Part shown: piece by piece, positions 1 to 5,324 of the stretch
Position numbering within the stretch: position 1 is the first letter of the stretch
How the letters are laid out: the number at the start of each line of letters is the position of its first letter
Source: Flammeovirgaceae bacterium
GTDB taxonomy: Bacteria; Bacteroidota; Bacteroidia; Cytophagales; Cyclobacteriaceae
Length of the DNA: 5,647 bases
Assembly (NCBI GenBank): GCA_947457025.1
Contig: CANGUI010000145.1
Coordinates: 1 to 5,647, forward strand
Direction of reading: 5' to 3'
The notes under the pieces: model-generated
Told to the model about the DNA's origin: nothing
The model's input: only the letters and a program-made list of their open reading frames with translations
Database searches by the model: none
Translations under genes and position numbers: made by a program

Positions 1-1389
1 AAACCGATGCTGGGTGATAATGGGTTTACGTCCTTTGGGTAATTCATCGATCACGGAAATTTCGAGATCGCCATACAGTGTCATGGCCAGCGTGCGCGGA
101 ATGGGGGTAGCCGTCATCACCAAAACGTGAGGATACACATTCTCATTCTTCTGCCACAACTTGGAACGTTGTGCAACGCCGAAGCGGTGCTGCTCGTCAA
201 TGACCGCCAGCCCCAGTTTTTTAAACTTTACTTCTTCTTCCAGCAGCGCATGGGTGCCGATCAAAATTTTCAATTCGCCGTTTTGCAGGTGTTCGTGCAG
301 CGGTTTTCGGTCTTTCTTTTTTACGGAGCCGGTCAGCAGCGCAATGGGTAGCTGCATGGCATCGGCATAGCGTTTTAGATTCGCATAATGCTGCTGCGCC
401 AGAATCTCGGTGGGGGCCATCAGCGCCGCCTGGGCATCGCCTCCGATCACCAACAACATGCATAAAAATGCCACGATGGTTTTGCCGGAACCGACGTCAC
501 CCTGCAGCAGTCGGTTCATTTGCTTGCCTGATTTCAGGTCGGCATAGATTTCGCGAATCACCCGTTTCTGCGCCTCCGTAAGCGGAAAGGGCAAATGGTG
601 TTTGTAAAACTGTGTTACGATCGATGCATCGTTAAATACCTGACCTTTAAATTTGTCTTGCCGTACGATTTTGAGCTTAAGGAGCCGCAATTGGATGTAA
701 AAAAGCTCTTCAAACTTGAGGCGCTGTTGCGCGGCAGCCAGGTGTTGCCCATCGCGCGGAAAATGTATCTGAATAAGCGCCTGGCGCTTCGGGATGAGTT
801 GGAACTGCTGCACCAGCGGCTCTGGCAGGGTTTCTCGAATGTAACCGTGCGCCAACTGCAGCAGGTGCTGCTGCAGCTTGACGAGCATCCGGTTGTCGAG
901 ATGACGGCTGCGAAGTTTTTCCGTAAGCGGATAAACCGGCTGGAGGTAGCTGGCGCCGGCAGCGCGGTCTGTCAGGGGCTCCACTTCCGGATGGGCAATA
1001 GAAATGGTACTTCCATAACGGGAGGGTTTGCCAAAGACTACATACTCCACGCCGGGTTTTATCTTATCCAACACCCAACTGATCCCCTGAAACCACACCA
1101 GCTCAAGTTCAGCGGTACCATCAGTGAAGTACCCTACCAACCGCTTTTTGTACCCCGACCCCACGGCTTCAAAGCGCAGTATTTTTCCTTTTACCTGTAC
1201 GGCGGGCATATCTTCGGCCACTGCCGCCACCGGATAAAAGCGGGTACGGTCCTCGTGGCGAAACGGGTAATGCTGAATGAGGTCACCATACGTAAAAATG
1301 CCCAGTTCCTTTTGCAGCAGCGCGGCTCGTTGCGGGCCCACACCTTTAAGGTAGGCGATCGGTGTTTCAAAAAAATTCGGTTGACTCAT
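1..1389 (-). CDS. recG: ATP-dependent DNA helicase RecG, partial (C-terminus beyond left edge)
   Basis: RecG is a superfamily 2 DNA translocase that reverses stalled replication forks and branch-migrates Holliday junctions in the cytoplasm. The minus-strand frame is open from the ATG at 1389 to base 1, giving 463 codons of a protein usually near 700 residues. The N-terminus has the GVGP motif (residues 16-19), followed by the wedge/OB-fold region. Helicase motifs follow in order: the PLTEAQ segment (269-274), Walker A GDVGSGKT (297-304), motif Ia APTEILAQQH (from 325), TGS (353-355), IGTHAL (377-382), the DEQH box with RFGV after it (398-401), and TATPIPRTL (from 426). The rest of helicase domain 2 lies outside the window. 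The gene is last in the visible mutY-ssb-gldD-recG run, 24 bp after the gldD stop. No frameshift was seen on reading every codon. The identification is firm. Confidence 0.97.
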   Translation of the reverse strand, partial: MSQPNFFETPIAYLKGVGPQRAALLQKELGIFTYGDLIQHYPFRHEDRTRFYPVAAVAEDMPAVQVKGKILRFEAVGSGYKKRLVGYFTDGTAELELVWFQGISWVLDKIKPGVEYVVFGKPSRYGSTISIAHPEVEPLTDRAAGASYLQPVYPLTEKLRSRHLDNRMLVKLQQHLLQLAHGYIRETLPEPLVQQFQLIPKRQALIQIHFPRDGQHLAAAQQRLKFEELFYIQLRLLKLKIVRQDKFKGQVFNDASIVTQFYKHHLPFPLTEAQKRVIREIYADLKSGKQMNRLLQGDVGSGKTIVAFLCMLLVIGGDAQAALMAPTEILAQQHYANLKRYADAMQLPIALLTGSVKKKDRKPLHEHLQNGELKILIGTHALLEEEVKFKKLGLAVIDEQHRFGVAQRSKLWQKNENVYPHVLVMTATPIPRTLAMTLYGDLEISVIDELPKGRKPIITQHRF

Positions 1390-1413
1390 TAATCCGGTTG
1401 CCGGAAACACTGG

Positions 1414-2013
1414 CTAATTCCGCCACTCCAGCGTATTGATCAGGTGCATGGTCTCTCTTTTCATGAAGTCGATGGCTGGCCGCAATGAATCATTCTTCAC
1501 CTCGGTGAAAAAGTAAACCGCACCACGCACAAAATGGCGGTTAGAATCGGTTACCGTAAACTGGAACTGGCTGGGCACCTCACCTTCGATTTCGGCAATT
1601 AACGCCGTCTTTCCGGTGGGCGTTCGCACGATTGTCTCATCGATCGCATTTGCTTTGATTTGGTGCTTGGCCGTGAGCCGAAAGGCATCTGTGTAAAAGG
1701 CCCGAAGCAGTTCCTCCTTGTCTTTGACGGCCTTGTAGGTGATGTGGATGGTGGCCTTAAGTGTAGGATAGTACACCTCCACCCAGTACCGGTCGCGGAT
1801 GGTAGTGGTGTCCTTCAGCAGGCGGGCGTGGGCGGAATATTCGAATCGGTAGGGAAGCGTGTCGGGGCTTATCACGTATACCGGTTCGGGCAACACCAGG
1901 CGATTGTAGCCTTTGGGTTTGGGTTGAAAATCCGGCGTACAGGAAAAAAACAGCAGGCAGGCGAACCCCACCATCGCCCACCTGCCGTTGTCCCAATCAG
2001 AACGGAAGGTCAT
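1414..2013 (-). CDS. gldD: Gliding motility lipoprotein GldD
   Basis: GldD is a lipoprotein of the Bacteroidetes gliding/type IX secretion machinery; its exact biochemical role is unknown. The chosen start gives 199 residues: a charged N-region ([11 protein letters not shown]), a short hydrophobic stretch ending LLFFS, and a lipidation cysteine at residue 25. The family's proline/lysine motif PKPKGYNR begins at residue 31, followed by LPEPVY. The rest is a soluble domain ending LEWRN. The ATG at 2013 overlaps the end of ssb by 17 bp. A longer reading from 2070 lies deeper inside ssb and lengthens the pre-signal region, so I rejected it. An ATG at 1974 avoids the overlap but leaves an unusually short signal peptide with no positive charge. 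The family call rests on remembered similarity to the PKP..Y lipoprotein N-terminus and on the gene order. gldE, often adjacent, is not here. Confidence 0.88.
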   Translation of the reverse strand: MTFRSDWDNGRWAMVGFACLLFFSCTPDFQPKPKGYNRLVLPEPVYVISPDTLPYRFEYSAHARLLKDTTTIRDRYWVEVYYPTLKATIHITYKAVKDKEELLRAFYTDAFRLTAKHQIKANAIDETIVRTPTGKTALIAEIEGEVPSQFQFTVTDSNRHFVRGAVYFFTEVKNDSLRPAIDFMKRETMHLINTLEWRN

Positions 2014-2440
2014 CCGTGGCGTTGTCTGGCACTTTAAAATCCTCCGCTGGCGTATTGTATTGTGGCGCATTGGGCCTGGAGTCTACCCCTCCTGCCGCAG
2101 GTGCCGCATTGCGGCTACCGAGCATCGTCATGTTGTCGCCCACCACTTCAGTAGTATACCGCGTAACGCCCTCTTTCTCCCAGGAGCGCGTACGCAACTT
2201 CCCTTCGATGTACACCAAATCACCTTTGTGCAGGTATTTGGCTGCCACTTCGGCCTGGTTGCGCCACAGCACTACGTTGTGCCACTCGGTAATCTCTTTC
2301 TTCTCGCCCGTGTTCTTGTCTTTGTACGTTTCGCTCGTGGCCACCGAGAAATTGGCTACCGTGGCGCCATTTTCCAGATTCCGCACCTCGGGGTCTTTGC
2401 CGAGGCGACCAATTAAAATCACTTTGTTTACTCCTGACAT
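1997..2440 (-). CDS. ssb: Single-stranded DNA-binding protein
   Basis: SSB coats single-stranded DNA as a tetramer and recruits repair and replication proteins through its acidic C-terminal tip. The 147-residue product starts at [20 protein letters not shown]. It has the OB-fold elements [14 protein letters not shown] (24-37), [10 protein letters not shown] (51-60), [16 protein letters not shown] (72-87) and [13 protein letters not shown] (96-108). A Gly/Ala/Pro/Asn-rich linker (about 110-135) leads to the tip DATDDLPF-like end, with DDLPF as the last five residues. The frame is open upstream to 2551, but the 37 extra residues match no SSB N-terminus and reach into mutY, so the ATG at 2440 is preferred. 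The 85-bp gap after mutY holds a near match to the Bacteroidetes -7 box (TAACTTTTG on the minus strand, 2472-2464). No TTTG lies at the right spacing, so a separate ssb promoter is only possible. Confidence 0.96.
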   Translation of the reverse strand: MSGVNKVILIGRLGKDPEVRNLENGATVANFSVATSETYKDKNTGEKKEITEWHNVVLWRNQAEVAAKYLHKGDLVYIEGKLRTRSWEKEGVTRYTTEVVGDNMTMLGSRNAAPAAGGVDSRPNAPQYNTPAEDFKVPDNATDDLPF

Positions 2441-2525
2441 AATTATTTTTGATTTACGTTTTTCAAAAGTTATTTCCGCTGGCGCGGGATAGGTTGCTAC
2501 AAAAATAAAAATTACCAGCTCAACG

Positions 2526-3596
2526 TCATGCGGAAGCCTTAAGATAGCCAATGGTTTCCAGATAGCGGGTCAGAATGATCGGCTTGGCCAGTTGATCTAC
2601 GCTTCTTGCAGTGTGCCAGCGAAAACCGGGAGGCAGTTTTTTCCATTCCTTTTTGAGCTCGAGCTGGTAAAAGCGGATGTGCAGTACCTGATGCGACAAG
2701 AGATGGCGGAAATCATGGCAGGAAACCGGATTCCCGTTTGTGGCGGCTGCCGGCAATTTGAGGAGGTGTGGGCGCAGGCCGTCCCAGCCTACCGCGCGCC
2801 GTGTTTCCACGAGCCAGAATTCATTCAGCCCGCGCCAGATATCGGGGGCATCGCGCGTATGCATTAGTAATTTCTTTTTCCAGTTCAACACCAGGTAATT
2901 AAAGTGGCGGTGGCGAACCTTCTGTTTTTTGCCTTTGACGGGCAGCGTCTGCTGCAGGTTGTACCGGTGGGCCAAGCAGCGCGTCTGGAAGACGCAATCA
3001 GCGCAACCGGGGTTTCGGGGTGTGCAGTGAAGGGCCCCGAACTCCATCAGCGCCTGGTTGAACAACTCCGGATGCTGCGGGTCGAGCAGAGCGTTGGCCT
3101 TTTCGAAAAAAAATGCCCGTGCTGCCGGGGCGGCGGTGTCCTGCTCAAAACCAAAAATCCGGGCCAGCACACGAAAAACATTTCCGTCAACTACAGCCAC
3201 GGGCTGTTTGAATGCGAAAGAAGCGACCGCAGCCGCCGTGTAGGGGCCAATTCCCGGGAGAGACTTCAACGCTTCGAAGTGGCAGGGAAACTGTCCACCA
3301 TGTTTTTCTACCACTGCCCGGGCACAAGCGTGCAGGTTTCGGGCACGGCTATAGTAACCCAAGCCCTGCCAAAGGCGCAACACTGCACCAATCGGCGCGG
3401 CCGCAAGGCGATGAACATCGGGGAATGCTTCCAGGAAACGAAGGTAATACGGCAATCCCTGCGCTACCCGGGTTTGCTGTAAGATGATTTCAGAGAGCCA
3501 GATCTTGTAGGGATCAACTGTATCGCGCCAAGGCAGTTCCCGCCGGTGCCGTTGGTACCAATCGATGAGCGTTCGGGCAAAATCCGTCTGTTGCAT
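2526..3596 (-). CDS. mutY: A/G-specific adenine glycosylase MutY
   Basis: MutY removes adenine mispaired with 8-oxoguanine or G, as part of the GO base-excision repair system. The 356-residue product carries the helix-hairpin-helix glycosylase core. [10 protein letters not shown] holds the catalytic Glu36, [11 protein letters not shown] (113-123) is the HhH motif, and [12 protein letters not shown] holds the catalytic Asp137. The [4Fe-4S] ligands are Cys191, Cys198, Cys201 and Cys207, in the canonical C-X6-C-X2-C-X5-C spacing. A C-terminal NUDIX-like domain for 8-oxoG recognition follows, with [12 protein letters not shown] (253-264) and [15 protein letters not shown] (296-310). The frame stays open to 3812, but the upstream part overlaps the HU gene and its promoter, and the family begins close to [19 protein letters not shown], so I chose the ATG at 3596. 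It is the first gene of the minus-strand run and diverges from HU. No convincing promoter was found in front of it. Confidence 0.96.
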   Translation of the reverse strand: MQQTDFARTLIDWYQRHRRELPWRDTVDPYKIWLSEIILQQTRVAQGLPYYLRFLEAFPDVHRLAAAPIGAVLRLWQGLGYYSRARNLHACARAVVEKHGGQFPCHFEALKSLPGIGPYTAAAVASFAFKQPVAVVDGNVFRVLARIFGFEQDTAAPAARAFFFEKANALLDPQHPELFNQALMEFGALHCTPRNPGCADCVFQTRCLAHRYNLQQTLPVKGKKQKVRHRHFNYLVLNWKKKLLMHTRDAPDIWRGLNEFWLVETRRAVGWDGLRPHLLKLPAAATNGNPVSCHDFRHLLSHQVLHIRFYQLELKKEWKKLPPGFRWHTARSVDQLAKPIILTRYLETIGYLKASA

Positions 3597-3789
3597 GGTA
3601 CCAAGAACGGTTGAAACTGCCGAAATGATTTCCGAAAACCAAACAAAAAACAGCCGGCGTTCAACTCGCTGTGCGAAACGCTGAAAATTCAATCTATCTC
3701 GGTGACGATCAGCAAATTCATTTTGCGTTTGTGATTTGCGCGTATAACTTTGCCCACCTAAATTTTCTTGGTCTGTAACCCAAAAACCT
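3597..3789. other. Divergent intergenic region between mutY and HU
   Basis: This 193-bp region separates two outward-facing gene runs, so it should hold promoters for both strands. A strong Bacteroidetes-type promoter for the HU side is visible at 3722-3752. For the mutY side I see only poor -7 boxes on the minus strand, such as TGAATTTG over 3720-3713 and TGAATTTT further down. Each deviates from TAnnTTTG and lacks a clean pair, so none is called. No ORF with family resemblance and no RNA gene was recognised here. Confidence 0.6.
3722..3752 (+). promoter_or_regulatory. Bacteroidetes-type sigma-70 promoter for the HU gene
   Basis: The -33 box TTTG at 3722-3725 is followed by a 19-bp spacer and a perfect -7 box TAACTTTG (consensus TAnnTTTG) at 3745-3752. 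Transcription would start near 3758, leaving a leader of roughly 30 nt before the GTG start at 3790. Position and orientation fit the first gene of the plus-strand run. This is a motif match, not a mapped start. Confidence 0.65.
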
Positions 3790-4122
3790 GTGACGAAGGC
3801 TGACGTAATCAATCAAATTGCGGATAAAACCGGCATCGATAAAGCCGATGTAACCGCTTCTGTGGAGGCTTTCTTCTCCATCGTGAAAAGCAATATGGCC
3901 TCGGGCCATAATATCTATGTGCGCGGTTTTGGAAGTTTTATCAACAAAAAGCGTAAAAAAAAAATAGCCCGTAACATTTCACGAAACACTGCTATTATTA
4001 TTGATGAGCACTATATTCCCAGCTTTAAGCCGGCAAAGATTTTTCTGAATAAGATCAAAAACAGCGAAAAAGTTAAGGAAATGGCCGGCAAAGCGACTGC
4101 TGAAGACATGGACGTGGATTAA
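3790..4122 (+). CDS. HU/IHF-family DNA-binding protein
   Basis: This is a small nucleoid-associated protein expected to dimerise and bind or bend DNA. The 110-residue product begins with the N-terminal helices (MTKADVINQIADKTGIDKAD). The family signature GFGSF lies at 46-50 within VRGFGSFINKKRKKKIARN, and a beta-arm region ends in IPSFKPAKIFLNKI (76-89). The start is GTG at 3790. The frame has no ATG upstream before a stop at 3745-3747, and starting here gives the normal HU N-terminus. Two oddities stand out. The arm-tip motif reads RNISRNT at 61-67, so residue 63 is Ile where classic HU has the intercalating Pro of RNPxTG. There is also a tail of about 20 residues after the HU fold, ending in the acidic stretch AEDMDVD. 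A TPR gene follows after 30 bp, probably in the same transcript. Family certain; HU versus IHF subunit not resolvable. Confidence 0.94.
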   Translation: MTKADVINQIADKTGIDKADVTASVEAFFSIVKSNMASGHNIYVRGFGSFINKKRKKKIARNISRNTAIIIDEHYIPSFKPAKIFLNKIKNSEKVKEMAGKATAEDMDVD

Positions 4123-4152
4123 CGCTGCTGTGCTACCTGGCTCAAGGGCAAC

Positions 4153-4968
4153 ATGTGGAAAACCCGGATTTTATTAGTAGTAGTGGCCGTTGGCCTCTCG
4201 GCTTTACTTTTCCTGCTTCCGAAAGTAGTGGTAGAAAACGACAGCCAGCTGACGGCGGCGGATTCAGCATCGCTGCAGATGTTGCCCTCGGGTCACCAGC
4301 CAGTGCCGCCCATCGTGTCTGCAGCTATTCGGCGGCTACGCCAACAGGTGGCGTTGGCCTCCCAAAATGAAAATTATTCTATCTTTGCCGACTCGTTGCA
4401 AGATCTGTATGCCGAAATCGGCAAATTTGATAGCGCAGCCTGGTTTGCCGAGCAAGCCGCCACGTTCTTACAAACAACTGATGCTTACCGTATTGCCGGA
4501 AATCGCTATTACGAGGCGTACACATTTGCGATGGAGCCTGCCAAACAACGTTCACTGGCAGCCAAGACCCGCGAGTACCTCGAAAAAGTGACTGTTGCCC
4601 AGCCCCAAGACTTTGAAGCGCGCAATAAGATTGCGATGACGTTCGTCAGCTCCGATGCTCCCATGCAGGGTATCATGATGCTGCGGCAGGTGCTGGATGA
4701 GGACCCCCAAAATGAACTGGCACTCTTCAATCTGGGCATGTTATCCATCCAATCGGCTCAATACCAACGGGCGATTGGTCATCTTACGCGTTTAGTGGAG
4801 GTGAACCCAAGCAGCACGCAGGGGCGCTTGTTGCTGGGGGTGGCCTATCTGAAGAGTGGCAACAAGGCGCGTGCGCGGCAGGAGTTTGAGAAAGTGAAGG
4901 CAGAAGACAGCGACCCTTCCGTGCAAGCCACGGTAGACAGCTATCTGCAGGAAGTGAACCAAAAATAA
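4153..4968 (+). CDS. Membrane-anchored tetratricopeptide-repeat protein
   Basis: The 271-residue product has one hydrophobic N-terminal segment (about residues 5-23, after MWKTR). It looks like an uncleaved anchor or signal sequence, with no lipobox cysteine and no clear signal-peptidase site. A Ser/Pro-containing linker follows (about 30-55). The rest is helical with TPR character: degenerate units near 76-108 and 109-150, then clearer ones near 152-186, 187-220 (LFNLGMLSIQSAQYQRAIGHL, ending in VEVNPS) and 221-252 (LLLGVAYLKSGNKARARQEFEK). TPRs act as protein-interaction scaffolds, so the domain should face the periplasm and bind an unknown partner. No enzymatic motif is visible. The ATG at 4153 is preceded by AAGGG at 4144-4148, a weak Shine-Dalgarno candidate. 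It lies between HU and the tiny basic ORF, likely co-transcribed. Function unknown. Confidence 0.85.
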   Translation: MWKTRILLVVVAVGLSALLFLLPKVVVENDSQLTAADSASLQMLPSGHQPVPPIVSAAIRRLRQQVALASQNENYSIFADSLQDLYAEIGKFDSAAWFAEQAATFLQTTDAYRIAGNRYYEAYTFAMEPAKQRSLAAKTREYLEKVTVAQPQDFEARNKIAMTFVSSDAPMQGIMMLRQVLDEDPQNELALFNLGMLSIQSAQYQRAIGHLTRLVEVNPSSTQGRLLLGVAYLKSGNKARARQEFEKVKAEDSDPSVQATVDSYLQEVNQK

Positions 4969-4971
4969 ATC

Positions 4972-4983
4972 CCGCGAAAGCGG
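4972..4983 (+). other. Short GNRA-tetraloop hairpin between the TPR gene and the small basic ORF
   Basis: CCGC-GAAA-GCGG forms a perfect 4-bp GC stem capped by a GNRA (GAAA) loop, four bases after the TPR stop codon. An A-run rather than a T-run follows on the plus strand, so it is not a standard intrinsic terminator. It could protect or punctuate the transcript between the two genes, or be chance. Confidence 0.4.
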
Positions 4984-5002
4984 CACATTAAAAAAAGGTA
5001 CT

Positions 5003-5092
5003 ATGCCGAGTGGTAAAAAAAGAAAAAAACACAAAATGGCGACCCACAAGCGCAAAAAGCGCCTGCGGAAAAATCGTCACAAAAAGAAGTAG
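5003..5092 (+). CDS. 29-residue highly basic protein, AURKAIP1/COX24 (bS22-like) ribosomal-protein type
   Basis: An ATG at 5003 opens a 29-residue ORF ending in TAG at 5090-5092. It starts MPSGKKRKKHKMATHKRKKR and ends LRKNRHKKK. Twenty of its 29 residues are Lys, Arg or His (12 K, 5 R, 3 H) and none is acidic, which is typical of an rRNA-embedded protein. The KRKKR-x-RKNRHKKK pattern resembles the short AURKAIP1/COX24 domain (mitoribosomal mS38 and mycobacterial bS22). From memory, near-identical tiny proteins occur in many Bacteroidetes. The purine-rich AAAAAAAGG just before the start (4990-4998) may help ribosome binding. It lies 34 bp after the TPR gene and upstream of RNase G. The gene is probably real because its composition is coherent. 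The ribosomal role is inferred, not shown. Confidence 0.75.
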   Translation: MPSGKKRKKHKMATHKRKKRLRKNRHKKK

Positions 5093-5232
5093 AACGCATC
5101 TCTAAAATCAGTTTTGACGGAGTTTTAAGAAGACAGGGCCTAACGTAAGGCAAATTGTAAAGTCGTCTACCGGTATGCAGCGGCACCACGAAGTGCAGGG
5201 GTAACCGGAAGGCCCAGAACGGTAAGAATTCC

Positions 5233-5246
5233 AAAAAGATCTTTTT
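5233..5246. repeat. Perfect 14-bp palindrome AAAAAGATCTTTTT
   Basis: The sequence equals its own reverse complement and lies in the rng leader. As RNA it could form only a weak A-U stem around a GATC loop. As DNA it is a symmetric site that a dimeric protein could bind. No function is assigned. Confidence 0.5.
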
Positions 5247-5266
5247 CAGATGATTTCTAGCAGCAA

Positions 5267-5290
5267 GCCGACGGAACTAAGTTCCCCGGC
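5267..5290 (+). other. Hairpin 34 bases before the rng start codon
   Basis: GCCG-AC-GGAAC-TAA-GTTCC-C-CGGC gives a 5-bp inner stem (5273-5277 with 5281-5285) around a TAA loop and a 4-bp outer stem (5267-5270 with 5287-5290), separated by a small asymmetric internal loop. An AT-rich but not T-only stretch follows (AGATTAATTATTTTAAA). It could be an attenuator-like or protective 5' UTR hairpin for rng. A simple terminator is less likely because no clean U-run follows directly. Confidence 0.45.
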
Positions 5291-5324
5291 AGATTAATTA
5301 TTTTAAACATCCAAAACTTGAGTT

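Larger units (their letters stand above)
5093..5324 (+). promoter_or_regulatory. Non-coding leader before rng with nested inverted repeats (possible structured 5' UTR)
   Basis: This 232-bp stretch has no credible ORF. It can fold into nested stems. P1 pairs GGGCCT (5136-5141) with AGGCCC (5210-5215), P2 pairs CCGGT (5170-5174) with ACCGG (5204-5208), and P3 pairs GCAC (5183-5186) with GTGC (5193-5196) around loop CACGAA. P1 and P2 are separated by one base on the 3' side, so they could stack. GCCT (5138-5141) can instead pair with AGGC (5148-5151), which would exclude P1 and offer a two-state switch. The region matches no riboswitch, tRNA, SRP RNA or tmRNA that I recognise. No TAnnTTTG promoter box was found. 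An RNase E/G autoregulatory leader is an inference by analogy with the E. coli rne 5' UTR. Confidence 0.4.

Noticed and set aside
595..1392. 265-codon plus-strand open frame
   Set aside because: It lies wholly antisense to recG, whose every codon reads as conserved RecG protein. Its translation has no recognisable domain, and its openness follows from recG codon usage.
1988..2492. Two overlapping plus-strand open frames (142 and 158 codons)
   Set aside because: Both are antisense shadows of ssb and have no family resemblance.
2441..2551. N-terminal extension of SSB by 37 residues
   Set aside because: The SSB fold starts at [14 protein letters not shown]; the extension overlaps the end of mutY and has no SSB character.
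2904..3482. 192-codon plus-strand open frame
   Set aside because: It is antisense to the catalytic core of mutY, and the translation resembles nothing known.
3597..3812. N-terminal extension of MutY by 72 residues
   Set aside because: The frame is open, but the added residues match no MutY N-terminus and would cover the HU promoter and the start of the HU gene.
4380..4387. TATCTTTG, a perfect TAnnTTTG box inside the TPR gene
   Set aside because: It lies in coding sequence with only a TTG 23 bp upstream; a single short motif is expected by chance and no gene start follows nearby.
5175..5204. Nine-codon mini-ORF MQRHHEVQG in the rng leader
   Set aside because: It has an ATG and a stop but no ribosome-binding signal, and it coincides with the paired segments P2/P3, so structure explains the conservation-worthy bases better. 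Its leader-peptide potential cannot be judged from one sequence.
5001..5234. 77-codon minus-strand open frame across the tiny ORF and the rng leader
   Set aside because: It is antisense to the lysine-rich ORF, its translation has no family resemblance, and no promoter or ribosome site supports it.
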